A stretch of 64,000 nt of DNA, taken from contig NC_067488.1 of assembly GCF_947179515.1 (NCBI RefSeq), positions 38,885,842 through 38,949,841 on the forward strand. The letters are read 5' to 3'. Below the pieces are notes generated by a model, which was given only the letters and a program-made list of their open reading frames with translations, did not search any database and was not told the origin of the DNA. Of the stretch, positions 44,733 to 58,256 are shown piece after piece. The stretch comes from Apodemus sylvaticus. Its lineage: Eukaryota; Chordata; Mammalia; Rodentia; Muridae. The number at the start of each line of letters is the position of its first letter. The first letter of the stretch is position 1. The translations under genes and the position numbers were made by a program.

Positions 44733-47564
44733 CTTTTCATCCCAAAGCAAAAGAATATATCTTTTTTCTCAGCACCTCATGGTACTTTCTCCAAAATAGA
44801 TCATATAGTTGGTTACAAGACAGACCTCAACAAATATAAGAAGATTGAAATAATCCCATGTCTCCTATCAGATCACTATGGAGTAAATGTGGTCTTTAAT
44901 AACAATAAAAATAACAGAAAGTCCACATACACATGGAAACTGAACAATACTCTACTCAATGATACCTTGGTCAAGGAAGAAATAAAGAAAGAAATCAAAG
45001 ATTTCTTAAAATTTAATGAAAATAAAGTCACAACACACACAAATCTGTGGGATACAAGGAAAGCAGTGCTAAGAGGAAAACTCATAGCTTTGAGTGCCCC
45101 CAAAAAGAAATTCAAGAGAACATACACTAGAAGATTAACAGAACAACTGAAAGCCCTGGAACAAGAAGAAGCTAATTCACCCAGGAGGAGAAGAAGACAG
45201 GAAATCATCAAACTCAGGGCTGAAATCAATCAAGTAGAAACCAAGAGAACCATACAAAGAACCAACAAGACCAAAAGCTGGTTCTTTGAAAAAATCAACA
45301 AGATAGATAAACCCTTAGCCAGACTAACCAAAGGGCACAGAGAAAGTATCCAAATTAACAAAATTAGAAATGAAAACGGAGAAAATTACATCAGAAACCG
45401 AGGAAATTCAAAAAATCATCAGATCCTACTACAAAAGCCTGTATTCAACACAACTGGAGAATCTGGAGGAAATGGACATTTTCTTAGACAGATACCAATT
45501 AAACCAGGATCAAATAGACCATCTAAAAAGACCCATAACCCCTAAAGAAATAGAAGCGGTCATAGATAGGCTTCCAACCAAAAAAAGGCACAGGACCAGA
45601 TGGTTTCAGTGTAGAATTCTATCAGACCTTCAAAGAAGACTTAACACCAATACTCTTCAAACTTTTCCACCAAACATAAACAGAAGCAACACTACCCAAC
45701 TCCTTCTTCGAAGCCACTATTACGCTGATACCAAAACCACACAAAGATCCAACTAAGAAAGAGAATTTCAGGCCAATTTCCCTTATGAATATCGATGCAA
45801 AAATACTAAATAAAATTCTTGCCCACTGAATCCAAGAACACATCAAAACGATCATCCACCATGATCAAGTAGGCTTCATCCCAGGGATGCAGGGATGGTT
45901 CAATATAAGGAAATCCATAAATGCTATCCACTACATAAACAAACTCAAAGAACAAAACCACATGATCATTTCATTAGATGCTGAAAAAGCATTTGACAAA
46001 ATTCAGCATCCATTCATGCTAAAAGTCTTGGAAAGGACAGGAATTCAAGGCTCATATCTAAACATAGTAAAAGCAATATACAGCAAACCGGTAGCAAACA
46101 TCGAACTAAATGGAGAGAAACTTGAAGCAATTCCACTAAAATCAGGGACTAGACAAGGCTGCCCACCTCTCCATATCTTTTCAATATAGTTCTTGAAGTC
46201 CTAGCTAGAGCAATTAGACAACATAAGGAAGTCAAAGGGATACAAATTGGAAAGGAAAAGTCAAACTATCACTAATTGCAGATGATACGATAGTATACTT
46301 AAGTGACCCTAAAAACTCTACTAGAGAACTCCTACAGCTGATAACCAACTTCTGCAAAATGGCTGGCTACAAAATCAACACAAGCAAATCAGTAGCCTTT
46401 ATATATTCAAAGGATAAGCAGACTGAGAAAGAAATTAGGGAAATGACTCCCTTCACAATAGCTACAAAGAGCATAAAGTATCTTGGGGTGACTCTAATCA
46501 AACAAGTGAAAGACCTATATGACAGGAACTTCAGATTTGAAGAAGGAAATCGAAGAAGATCTCAGAAAATGGAACAATCTTCCATGCTCGTGTATTGGCA
46601 GGATTAATATAGTTAAAATGGCCATCTTGCCAAAGGCAATCTACAGATTCAATGCTATCCCGATAAAATTTTCAACCCAGTTCTTCATAGAGCTAGAAAG
46701 AGCAATTCTCAAATTCATCTGGAATAACAAAAAACCCTGGATAGCAAAAGCTATTCTGAACAGTAAAAGAACTTCAGGGGGATTCAGTATCCCAGAATTT
46801 AACCTTTACTACAGAGCAATAATGATAAAAAATGCATGGTATTTGTACAATGTCAGGCTAGCGGATCAATGGAATAGGATAGAAGACCCAGAAATGACCC
46901 AACACACCTATGGTCACTTGATCTTTGACAAAGTAGGTGAAAGCATCCAGTGGAAAAAAGATAGTCTTTTCAACAAATGGTGCTGGTTCAATTGGAGGTC
47001 ATCATGCAGAAGAATGCAAATCGATCCATTCTTATCTCCTTGTACTAAGCTCAACTACAAATGGATCAAGGACCTCCACATAAAACCTGACACACTGAAA
47101 CTAATCGAAACGAAACTGGGGAAGACCCTTGAGTACACAGGCACAGGGGAAAAGTTCCTGAATAGAACACCAATAGCTTATGCTCTAAGATCAAGAATTG
47201 ACAAATGGGACCTCATAAAACTACAAAGTTTCTGTAAGGCAAAGGGCACTGTCAAAAGGACAAAATGTCAACAAACAGATTGGGAAAGGTTCTTCACCAA
47301 TGTTAAATCTGACAGAGGGCTAATACATAATATATACAGAGAACTCAAGAAGGTAGAACCCAGAGAACCAAATAACCCCATTAAAATGTGGGGTACGGAG
47401 CTGAACAAAGAATTTTCACATGAAAAAAGTTCGGAGAGCTGAAAAATACCTTAAGAAATTTTCAATATCATTAATCATTAGGGAAATGCAAATCAAAACA
47501 ACCCTGATATTTCACCTCACACCAGTCAGAATGGCTAAGGTCAAAAACACAGGAGACAGCAGTT
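44152..47564 (+). pseudogene. L1 ORF2, many disruptions, 3' truncated
   Basis: It starts MIGSNNHYSL at 44152, one residue short in the next segment. The endonuclease carries a TGA at 44359-44361 and a second stop at 44612-44614. A (TA)n expansion disrupts the IYRTF region at 44689-44731. RT segments survive in pieces (45370-45756, 45887-46189, 46359-46607, 46519-47442), and the FADD aspartate region near 46275 is altered. The last ~140 residues, with the Cys/His cluster, are missing. Confidence 0.9.
44689..44731 (+). repeat. (TA)n microsatellite inside ORF2
   Basis: A pure ta run of about 42 bp grew from the tatatata in the codons before YRTF. The homologous site in the copy at 60143-60150 has only tatatata. 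Confidence 0.95.
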
Positions 47565-50180
47565 GTTTGACTATTTTGACTATTTTCTACTATCTACTCC
47601 TCTTGAGTGTGCTTGCTTCTTTTTGTTTTAGAGATTTCAGGTTTGCTCTTTTGCTGGTATAAAATCTCTTCAATTTCTTTATGAAGGTACTCAATGCTAT
47701 ACACTTACCTCTTAGCACTCTTTTATTGTACCCTGTAATGTTTAGGTCTGTTGTGCTTTTGTTTTCACTGAATTGCAGAATGTCTTTAATTTTTTTCTTT
47801 ATTTCTTCCTTGACCCAGTGATTATTGAGTAGATAGTTGTTCAATTTACATGAGTATGTAGATTTTCTGTTTTTTATGTTGTTTTAAGTCCAGCCTTAGT
47901 TCATGATAATATGATAAGATGCAATCTTGTATTTGCTGAGGCTTGATTTGTGTCTGATTATATGATCAACTTTGGAAAAGGTTCTGTGGCGTGCTGAAAA
48001 GAAGGTATATTCTTATGGTTTGGGCTGTGATGTCTGTTAAATTCATTTGGTTCATATCATCTTTAGTTTCATTGTTTCTCTGAATAGTTTCTCTGTTTAT
48101 GTTTCAGTGGCCTGTCCATTGGTGAGAATTTTATGCTGAAGTCCACCACAATTACTCTGTGGGGTTTAATGTGTGATTTGAGCTTTAGGTAAATTTCTTT
48201 TGCAAATGTGTATAACCTTGCATTGGGGACATATATGTTCACAATTGATAAGCAATCTTGGTGGATTTTTCCTTTGATGAGTAAAATTGTCCTATCCCAT
48301 CTCTTTTGCTTATTTTGATTGAAAGTCTATTTTATTAGATATTATAATTCCTACTCTAATTTGTTTCTTGGGTCTGTTTGCTTAGAAACCTTTTTTCCAG
48401 CTCTTTACTCTGAAGCAGGATCTATCTTTGTTCCTCAGATGTGTTCCTTATAAGCAGGAAAATGATGGCCTTTGCCTACATATTCATTCTGTTAGAGGGT
48501 ATCTTTTTATTGGTGAATTGAGTTCATTTGTCTTTTTACTGGTGAACTGAGTTCATTTGTCTTTTTATTGGTGAATTGAGTTCATGGATGTTGAGATATA
48601 TTAATGACCAATGATTGTAAGTTTCTGTTATTTCAGTGTTGGGAGTGGTACAGGTACTAGAGGTGTATGATTCTCTTCTTTTGGTTTTGCCATGAGAAGA
48701 TTAATTTCTTTTGTTTCCTTCGGTGTGGTTACCATACTTAGGGTTTCCTTAAAGTATTCTCTGTAAAGCTGATATTGTTTCGATTTATTTTTTCATGGAA
48801 TATCTAGGTTTCTCCATCTAAGGTGATAGAAATTTTTGTTGAGTATAGTATTCTGGGCTGATATCCCTGGTTTCTTAGACCAGGTCAGTAAGATATCTGT
48901 CCAGGATCATCTGGCATTTTAGAGATTCTGGTGTGAAGACAGACATAATTCAGATACATCTGCCTTTATATGTTTCTTGGCTCTTTTTTCTAGCGGCTTT
49001 TTATATTATTTCTTTGTTTTGTATGTTTAGTGTTTTGATTATTATTTGGTGGCAGGATTTACTTTTTTTGTTCCATTATATTTGGTATTCTCTAAGCTAT
49101 TTGTATGTTTATAGCCATTTCTTTCTTTGGTTAGGGAAGTTTTTTTCTATGACTTTGTTATTTTCTGGCCCTTTGAACTGGGAATCTTCACCCTCTTCTA
49201 TTCCTATTATTCTTAGCTATGGTCTTTTCAGAAAATCCCAAATATCCAGTATGTTTTCAGTTAGGAATATTTTAAATTTGGCATTTTCTTTTGACCTATG
49301 TATCTATTTTCTTCTTATAGTATCTTCTGTGCCTAATATTATCTCTTTCATCTCTTGCATTCAATTGGTGATTCTTGTGTGTGTACTCCTGTTCTTTTTC
49401 CTAGGTTTTCCCTCTTCAGGTTTGCCTCCATTTATGTTTTCTTTTTTGCCTCTATTTCCATATATAGCTCTTGGACTATTTTATTCATTTCCTTAACCTG
49501 TTTGATTGTATTCTTCTGTATTTCTCTAAAAGATTTATTTGTTTTCTCCTTCAAGATTTCTACATGATTTATTGTATGTTCCTATATTACTTTAAAGGAA
49601 TTTTTGATATCCTCTTTAAAGGGCTCTATCTACTTCATGAGATAGAAATTGAAGTCAAAGTCTTGCTCTTCACGTGTGTTAGATTATTCAGGCCTTGCTG
49701 TAGTAATAGTGCTAAGTTCTGATGGGGCCCTATTGTATTTGCTTCTGTGGATTATGTTCTCTACTTGTCTTATACCATCTGGTTTTCTTTGATGTTGGCT
49801 GGTCTTGGTGTTTCTGGTTGTAGCAGGCCTTCTGAGAGGCAGGTTTAGCTGTGTACACTGGATTGAAGCATGCCTCATAGGAGGTAGGCAGAGTTGTGGT
49901 TTGGCAGTGGTGCACTGATTCCTGACTGTAAGTGGAAGTTCAGACCAGATGGAAGATGGAGATCTGACAAGCCCAGAACTTCTGGGATTGCTGGTGTCCC
50001 TGTAGGTGGGGCCTGGGTATCTTAGATATGTGTTTTGAGATAGAGCATGTCTCCTGTGAGGCAGGCAGAGCTATGGAGTGGCAGCAGCGTGGTAATCTGT
50101 AGCTAGGAGTTTGGATGGTCTAAGTTCTTCAGGAGAAATCTTTATGTTTCAGACCATAGGTCATGTTCACCCACTTATTG
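47565..50180 (-). pseudogene. Old L1, 5' half (5' UTR, ORF1, ORF2 N-terminus)
   Basis: On the minus strand the order is monomer-like 5' UTR (50180-49680), ORF1 (about 49650-48650), then the ORF2 endonuclease and linker (about 48600-47565). The open piece at 47590-47844 reads VLRGKCIALS and KQKEAS, the ORF2 linker. The divergence matches 41150-42239. About 1.3 kb of ORF2 is missing between the two halves. All frames are broken. Confidence 0.78.
49680..50180 (-). promoter_or_regulatory. Old L1 5' UTR with degenerate monomers of a third type
   Basis: Related blocks gcatgcctcataggaggtag (49868) and gcatgtctcctgtgaggcag (50045) lie 177 bp apart, with a further partial relative near 49823. They lie directly upstream of the decayed ORF1 on the minus strand, the position of promoter monomers. 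Confidence 0.6.
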
Positions 50181-52034
50181 GGGTGAGTCTTGTCAATCCT
50201 TCTCTATCCTTACTGTTGGTCCTGACACCGTATTTGCTTCTCAATACACTTGATTTATAATATAAAAAAATTGGTGATAATAGATTTTGTTTTTAGAATA
50301 ACCACAAATAATATCAGCTTTTGTCTTTGAATCCACCTGAAGTTTTATTATCTATATGAGTTAAATGTAATTTTTCATATATAATTATTTAGGAGATATT
50401 ATTCAGATGTCATTAATTATTTTCAAGCCTTTATACACCTATCATATAATGAATGGCATCATCTCCTCCCTCTGGTGGGAATAAAAATGAATATAACCAT
50501 GTGTGACTTCTAATTTTCTTGAAGTATAATAAAATTTTATATTATTTCCCATTTCATAAGAGATAATATCCTTCAGATATGTTTTGGAATATAGTTTAGT
50601 TTTAGTTAATTTTTGTGGCAAAAACATAAGGGAATTATTTAAATTGGGACTTGTTTAAGTCTTACCCTAATCTTCCATCACTGATTTTTTCCCAAGGCTG
50701 TGGTTTTGTGTTGTATCTTGCAGGAGCTAAATTGAAAAAAGTTCTCTCAAATCCATAAATCAAATTTATTTTGCTTTCAGTGTTTTAGCAAAGAAACTTT
50801 GTAAATTCCTAAAATTTCTAACTGGAAGTATATGTGACACAAAGGACAAAACACATTTTATGTGATGAGGAGATTGTTGCTGATCATAGTTACTTGTTCC
50901 TCTACTTTCTTTAAACAATGGATTCTGTGAGGTATAAAACAATCACAGCAACTCTGGTGGAATATTATCTATGAAAATCTGTTTCCTTGTGGGAAACACT
51001 GTGCCATCATGCTGTGCCATTGTTCCTATCTGAAGTCATTGAAAAAGTGAAAATCTGTGTGGATGTGGGCTACCAAAGCAAGTACCAGCTCAGCTAATTT
51101 AAGCATTGCATCTCCCTTAAGTATAGAGCCAAACAGAGAAGGTCTGACCGTACCTACATGGGTTGAATTTATGCTTGCAAAATATATGGTTTTGAGGACA
51201 GAGAGGCATCTGTAAAATCTTCAGTTCTTTACTATCAACCAACACAAGACTCAAATAGACTGAAATATTTGCTATAATTGATTCCTTCTTCCTTAGATGG
51301 TATATCTACATAGTACTTGTGCAATTCCATTAAATATGAACTGATATTTCTATTTTGTTAAAAAGAATAGAAAATGTTCACTTAGTCTCTATTTTAGTTC
51401 CTTACATCATCTTCAGTCACTGACACCAACAATATCTCTAAATTTTGATGTTTTTAGACATTTGAATTTATTTTATGTGACTTTGACACACACAGAAATT
51501 TATGAATATGTAAAACTCTAAGTCTTAGAGAATTATACATTTATAAATTGAAAATCAAGTTTTTTAAATTTAATTTCTGGTATATTTTTAGTTGAGAAGT
51601 ACAGTTCCTCAAATATAAATGTATATGGTTTAAGGGCATGTAAAAGGACAAAAGCAACCTTAGAACTCATGGAATGTAGGCAACTATGACTGACCACAAT
51701 CATCATAGGTGTTCCTGGGAGAGGCAGAGCCCTGAGTACTTTATTTCCTAAGGACTCCATGTTGGTATAGAGCAACATTCAACACTCTGCTTGTTGCCTC
51801 CACAGTCAAGACATCTGTCCTTATCTCTGAGTTGTATGAATGCTTTAATGGGGGCTTTCAGCTTCTTGTTAGGCTTTGGCTTTCACAATAACAGTACTTG
51901 ATCTTTTTCAAGCATTGCTGCTATGGCAGATTAATTATTCAATTTCAAACCTTGGAAGTAACTTAGAAATATAGATTGTTAGTGATGACAAGCACCCTTA
52001 GAAAGAATTTGGAGAAGTAGATGGTTAGTAAATG
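50181..52034. other. Unique sequence, no gene recognised
   Basis: AT-rich. The 81-codon frame at 51533-51778 on the minus strand has no recognised motif. No repeats were identified. Confidence 0.45.
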
Positions 52035-52048
52035 TAGGTTAAGGTTTT

Positions 52049-52324
52049 TTTTTTTTAATATTTTTTTATTCGATATATTTTTATTTACATTTCAAATGAT
52101 TTCCCCTTTCCTAGCCCCCCCCACTCCCAGAAAGTCCCGTAAGCCCCCTTCTCTCCCCCTGTCCTCCCACACACCCCTTCCCACTTCCCCGTTCCGGTTT
52201 TGCTGAATACTGCTTCACTGAGTCTTTCCAGAACAAGGGGCCACTCTTCCTTTCTTCTTGTACCTCATTTGATGTGTAGATTATGTTTTGGGTATTCCAG
52301 GTTTCTAGGTTAATATCCACTTAT
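52049..52324 (-). mobile_element. Short young L1 3' end, minus strand, with TSD
   Basis: About 276 bp: the A tail read as T at 52042-52056, then antisense 3' UTR (catttcaaatgatttcccc, then the C-rich stretch), to the end of ORF2 (atatccacttatta). The TSD taggttaaggtttt is at 52035-52048 and 52325-52338, though its first bases may be shared with L1 sequence. It is close to the 3' UTR of the young copies at 13200, 23700 and 25300. Confidence 0.95.
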
Positions 52325-52338
52325 TAGGTTAAGGTTTT

Positions 52339-52867
52339 ATCAATGGCTTTAATGAAAATTATCTTAGAAATTTGAAGTTCATAAAGGCCCTTTTATAATA
52401 GATGAGCTAGGGATATCCTAAGGCCAGGAAACAAGAACAATGGCAGCCTGAATAGCACTGGGTGACATGACTCTTTTGATGAAGCTGGACTGCTATTATA
52501 TAACAATGTCTGTGTAGCTGGTAATCAAGCTGGCAATTTCCTGTACCCATTTTGGCAATCAGCCTCCTAATATGATTTAATACAATATTTTGGTTTGCTG
52601 AACCAAGTATGTGCCTTTTTGGAAAGATCCTCTGTACTTGTGTTATCAGGAAATGAAAAAAAAGGCTTTGGACCCCTTCCAAAGTAAATTAGTTCAGATA
52701 TAATAGAGGAAGACCCCCTAAAGATCTTGGTTTCAGACAGGTAAGTAAAATTCAAGAAAACCAAGCAGGACAGATAACATTAATTGCTGATCTGACTACA
52801 TGGGCATAGTCCTGAAACTGGCATAGAAACAAAAATGTCAAGCCAAAACTTCAGCTAAACATAGTCA
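52339..52867. other. Unique sequence
   Basis: Nothing recognised. Confidence 0.4.
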
Positions 52868-52869
52868 AT

Positions 52870-53390
52870 AATTTTTTTTTTTTTTTTTTTTTTGGTTACA
52901 AAAAGGGGTTAGTGTAGCTTCTTGCATTTTTGTGCTTATTGGGTTCCCAAAACTATTTGCACAATAGGGTCTACATGTAACTTCTGGGAACTTGCTCCTA
53001 ATTAATTTTGATTGGTAAACAAAGATGGGAAGAGCCAATAGCTGGGGAGGAGAGATATGGGCAAGGGTTCATATTTCCCAGGCCTGGGACAGTGAGGATG
53101 GAGTAAGGAAAAAAGATGCCATGCCTTAGGAGGTGTAGCACAGAGAAGCAGAACGACCCCAGCAAGGGGCCATGAGAACACAACCTACAAAGCTGCTCAA
53201 TTTGTTCAAGAGCAGCCTAGATTGAACATAGAAATTAGTAAGCAGTAACTTGGAATTATCAATTGGAGTTATATTCTAACAGCATGGTGATATACAGTTG
53301 TACAGTTATTGTTCTCTTCAATGCATATTAAAATATAAAGGCTGTGTGTGTTTATAATTTGGAAACAAACCACTGAAGTAGGTAGTAACA
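52870..53390 (+). repeat. Possible LTR-type rodent repeat after a poly(T) run
   Basis: A run of about 22 T at 52871-52893 is followed by words typical of a common rodent LTR class: ttgattggtaaacaaaga, agccaatagctggggagg, aagagcagcct, and, near the end, gcatattaaaatataaaggctgtgtgtg. I recognise the class by its word order but not the name. No partner LTR or internal region was seen. Confidence 0.4.
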
Positions 53391-53989
53391 CCATGCTGAT
53401 ATTTCTTAATATTCATACCATATATCTGTTGAAGCAAGAAAGAAATTAATTTGACAAAAAAAAAATAGTAACTGAGCTTGATATCATTTTAACCAACCAA
53501 AGTAAATTATATCACCAAAATGGAAGGAACGGTATGATGTGACTGTCATCCCTGGAGCAGAGTCATCAACAAATGGGACTCCTTGAGTATTGATGGTTGC
53601 TGTAGGCATAAAACTGGTTTACATAATAATGTATATATTTTACTTCATGTTCCTTCTTCCTGGAATCTTCTCATTGCTAAGTTTATTGGGAAATGTTCTC
53701 CACACCAAAACCAAAGACTCCATAATAATCAGAAAGAGCATGAGTCCAGAAAATGATAACATGTCTGATGTTCTTCAGCAAAAATGATAATGCTATGACC
53801 TTCAGGAGAGCCCATAAGGCTGTGGGAAAGGACTCTGAAAACATGAGTACAAGAATCTCTCAATCAATATAAGAACTGTTCTTTACAAGGATTCTTCAAC
53901 TTTGCAAAGTATAAGGATGCAATATGAATTATATGAGATGCTTCTTGGACCTGAAAGAACAGAGGCAGCTCTATTAATAAGACAGTATA
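53391..53989. other. Unique sequence
   Basis: It includes a 65-codon frame at 53590-53787 with a hydrophobic N-terminal half and a polar C-terminal half. There is no homologue I recognise and no splice-site support. Confidence 0.35.
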
Positions 53990-56900
53990 TCTTTGGGACA
54001 CAATAAAAGCAGTGCTAAGAGGAAAACTCATAGCCCTGAGTGCCTCCAAAAAGAAAATGGAGAGAGCATATACTAGCAGCTTAATGACACACCTGAAAGC
54101 CCTGGAACAAAAAGAAACTATTTCACCCAGGAGGAGTAGAAGACAGGAAATCATCAAACTCAGGGATGAAATCAATCAAGTGGAAACAAAGAGAACCATA
54201 CAAAGAATCAACAAGTCCAGGAGCTGGTTCTTTAAGAAAATCAACAAGATAGATAAACCCTTAGCCAGACTGACCAAAGGGCACAGAGAAAGTATGCAAA
54301 TTAACAAAATTAGAAATGAAAAGGGATATATTACAACAGAAACTGAGGAAATCCAAAAAATCATCAGATCCTACTACAAAAGCCTATACTCAACACAACT
54401 GGAGAATCTGGAGGAAATGGTCAATTTGCTAGACAGATACCAAATACCAAAATTAAATCAGGACCAAATAGATCATCTAAACAGTCCCATAACCCCTAAA
54501 GAAATAGAAGGGGTCATCGAAAGTCTTCCAACCAAAAAGAGCACAGGACCAGATGGTTTCAGTGCAGAATTCTATCAGACCTTCAAAGAAGACCTAACAC
54601 CAATACTCTTCAATTTATTCCACAAAATAGAAACAGAAGGAACCCTACCCAATTCCTTCTACAAAGCCACAATTACACTGATACCAAAACCACACAAAGA
54701 TCCAACAAAGAAAGAGAACTTCAGACCAACTTCCCTTATGAACATCGATGCAAAAATACACAATAAAATTCTTGCCAACCGAATCCAAGAACACATCAAA
54801 ATGATCATCCACCATGATCAAGTAGGCTTTATCGCGGGAATGCAAGGTTGGTTCAATATATGGAAATCCATCAATGCAATCCACTACATAAACAAACTCA
54901 ATAAACAAAACCACATGGTCAATTTATGGGATGCTGAAAAAGCATTTGACAAAATTCAGCATCCTTTCATGCTTAAAGTCTTAGAAAGAACAGGAATTCA
55001 AGGCCCATACCTAAACATCGTTAAAGCAATATACAGCAAACCGGTAGCCAGCATCAAACTAAATGGAGAGAAACTTGAAACAATCCCACTAAAATCAGGG
55101 ACTAGACAGGGCTTCCCCCTTTCTCCTTATCTTTTCAATATTGTACTAGAGATACTAGCTCGGGCAATTAGACAACATAAGGATGTCAAAGGGATACAAA
55201 TTGGAAAGGAAGAAGTCAAACTATCATTATTTGCAGATGACATGATAGTCTACCTAAGTGACCCAAAAAACTCCACTAGAGAACTCCTACAGCTGATAAA
55301 CAACTTCAGCAAAGTAGCAGGTTATAAAATCAACTCAAGCAAATCAGTGGCCTTCCTATACTCAAAGGATAAGCAGGCTGAGAAAGAAACTAGGGAAATG
55401 ACCCCCTTCACAATAGCCACAAACAGTATAAAGTACCTTGGGGTGACTCTTACCAAACATATGAAAGATCTGTATGACAAGAACTTCAAGACTCTGAAGA
55501 AGGAAATGGAAGAAGACCTCAAAAAATGGGAAAACCTCCCATGCTCATGGATCGGCAGGATCAATATAATTAAAATGGCCATTTTGCCAAAAGCAATATA
55601 CAGATTCAATGCAATACCCATCAAAATCCCAACTCAATTCTTCACAGAGTTAGAATGAGCAATTCCCAAATTCATCTGGAACAACAAAAAACCCGGGATA
55701 CGTAAAACTATTCTCAGCAACAAAAGAAATTCTGGGCAAATCAGCATCCCTGACCTCAAGCAATACTACAGAGCAATAGTGTTAAAAACTGCATGGTATT
55801 GGTACAGTGTCAGGCAGACAGATCAATGGAACAGGATTGAAGATCCAGAAATGAACCAACACACCTATGGCCACTTGATCCTCGACAAAGAGGCTGAAAA
55901 CATCCAATGGAAAAAAGATAGCCTTTTCAACAAATGGTGCTGGTTCAACTGGAGGTCAGCATGCAGAAGAATGTGAATTGATCCATCCTTGTCTCCTTGT
56001 ACTAAGCTCAAATCCAAATGGATCAAGGACCTCCACATAAAGCCAGACACTCTGAAGCTAATAGAAAAGAAACTGGGGAAGACCCTTGAGGACATCGGTA
56101 CAGGGACAAAGTTTCTGAACAGCATATGCTCTAAGATCAAGAATTGACAAATGGGACCTCATAAAATTACAAAGTTTCTGTACGGCAAAGGACACCATCA
56201 AAAGGACAAATCAGCAACCAACAAATTGGGAAAAGATCTTCACCAATCCTACATCAGATAGAGGGCTAATATCCAATATATATAAAGAACTCAAGAAGTT
56301 AGACTCCAGAAAACCAAACAACTCTATTAAAAAAATGGGGTACAGAGTTAAACAAAGAATTCTCACCTGAAGAACTCCGGATGGCGGAGAAACATCTTAA
56401 AAAATGCTCAACTTCATTAGTCATTAGGGAAATGCAAATCAAAACAACCCTGAGATTTCACCTTACACCAGTCACAATGGCTAAGATTAAAAATTCAGGA
56501 GACAGCAGGTGTTGGCGAGGATGTGGAGAAAGAGGAACACTCCTCCACTGCTGGTGGCATTTCAAATTGGTACAACCACTCTGGAAATCAGTCTGGCGGT
56601 TCCTCCGAAAACTGGGCACCTCACTTCCAGAAGATCCTGCTATACCACTCCTGGGCATATACACAAAAGATTCCCCAGCATGTAATAAGGATACATGTTC
56701 CACTATGTTTATAGCAGCCCTATTTATAATTGCCAGAAGTTGGAAAGAACCCAGGTATCCCTCAGCAGAAGAGTTGATGCAAAAAAATGTGGTATATATA
56801 CACAATGGAGTACTTATTCAGCCATTAGAAACAATGAATTCATGAAATTCTTAGGCAAATGGATGGAGCTGGAGAACATCATACTAAGTGAGGTAACCCA

Positions 56901-57190
56901 GACTCAAAAGATGAATCATGGTATGCACTCACTAATAAGTGGATATTAACCTAGAAAACTGGAATACCCAAAACATAATCCACACATCAAATGAGGTACA
57001 AGAAGAATGGAGGAGTGGCCCCTTGTTCTGGAAAGACTCAGTGAAGCAGTATAGGGCAAAACCAGAACAGGGAAGTGGGAAGGGGTGGGTGGGAGGACAG
57101 GGGGATGGAAGGGGACTGATGGGAGTTTCGGGGAGTGGGGGTCCAGAAAAGGGGAAATCATTTGAAATGTAAATAAATATATCAATCAAT
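53990..57190 (+). mobile_element. 5'-truncated L1, ORF2 from the linker to the 3' end
   Basis: It starts abruptly in ORF2 (tttgggacacaataaaagcag) and runs through ORF2 to its stop at 56947-56949, with a 3' UTR to about 57180 and an A tail. The 3' UTR (gcagtatagggcaaaaccag, ccagaaaaggggaaatc) differs from the youngest type. No TSD was found. Confidence 0.9.
54012..56949 (+). pseudogene. L1 ORF2, RT frame open for 548 codons, then broken
   Basis: From MLRGKLIALS the frame is open to a TGA at 55656-55658, where a conserved AGA codon (after TELE) is mutated. The block contains the RT fingers and palm with STGPDGFSAEFYQ and catalytic FADD near 55232-55243. Downstream pieces 55779-55976 and 56381-56845 continue ORF2, including the Cys/His region near 56512. 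One change in that cluster (HCWWHFK) replaces the final Cys. A deletion near 56120 removes part of NRTPIAYAL. The endonuclease was never copied. Confidence 0.92.
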
Positions 57191-58256
57191 AAAAAAAAAC
57201 CACATAGATAAGGAGACATGATTTGGTCAATAGAGGAAAAATACTTGAATAACAAAAGGGAAAGGAATAGTCCAAAAGCAACAGCTTAGAAATACACAAT
57301 GTATGATTCAAGCCATACAGAGGTACCAGGATGTAAAATGGAGGAGAATCCTGTGTTCAAGGAGATGAAGAGAGTTGGGGAGTGGTGATCTCAGGGCAAT
57401 CCCACCCAGCTAAGCTTATTGTTTGTGTTTACACTTGAACAAAATATTGTTTGGACTTTTAATCTGGAATGAGCTACAATCAAGATATAGAGGGCGAACT
57501 TGTGACCCAAATCTTGAGGCAGGAAGACATAGGCTTTTAATCCAGATCTTGAAGAATAGTGTCCATGAAAAGCTTAGTTCCAGGCATGGTGGTACCCATC
57601 TTTAATCCCAGGAGACAAAGGTAAGTAGATTTCCGAATTAAATACCATACTGGGACAGAACAATTTCTAGGTGAAGAAAAACTTAGGTTTTGGGGTATTG
57701 CTACATATCTTTAATTTAATCATTCATGAAGCAGATCTCTGTTTTCAAGGTCTGTCTAATAGTACAATGAAGTCATGTTATAGCAAGCAGCATAAAGTCA
57801 CAGCTTAAGCCATGTAGCTCTTTTTTTATAGTCAAGGGGCTAAGGTCATAAAATGCTGATTTGTGGGATAATCAAGAGAGAACTTATATGCAATCCCTAA
57901 AGAAGTACCTTATGCAAAATAAAGAACTGGGCTTTGGTCTGCAAAATAAAGTTACCTCAAGCAGAGAGCTATCTTGAACAGAGAGCTATCTCAATCAGAC
58001 TACAGAGCTGACAACTTGCATCCATCATAGACTTTGAGTCATTTCTTCCCAATGACCCCTTCCTTATGACCTTCTCCCAAGCTTGTCTTTGGTAGGTAAC
58101 TCTATAAGTTTATTAATATTATTTACAAGAATACAGATGAGGTGATACTTAGATGATGACAAATGACTCAAATATAGGTGCATCATTTAATTCCATGCCT
58201 AGCATGAATGAAAGCTGCAACTCTGGAATATATTGTGACATGCAGGAAGTTCAACA
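57191..58256. other. Unique and old repeat sequence; B1-like fragment
   Basis: 57420-57650 (attgtttggacttttaatctgg, acccaaatcttgaggcagg) resembles a rodent repeat that I cannot name. 57582-57640 (ccaggcatggtggtaccca, tttaatcccagg) is B1-like on the plus strand. The first codons of the open frame at 58153 lie in this flank and are not L1. Confidence 0.4.

Larger units (their letters stand above)
42264..47564 (+). mobile_element. Nearly full-length L1 lacking its 3' end
   Basis: The element has 5' monomers, ORF1 and ORF2, and stops abruptly at 47564 inside ORF2, just before the Cys/His cluster. No 3' UTR or A tail remains. Frames are broken in several places. It is closest to the copy at 58257-63695, and both are older than 18359-24314. 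It lies between two halves of an older minus-strand L1. Confidence 0.88.

Noticed and set aside
53590..53787. 65-codon frame with a hydrophobic half, possible exon or small membrane protein
   Set aside because: No recognised family, no clear acceptor/donor pair and no neighbouring exon. A chance frame of this size is common in AT-rich DNA.
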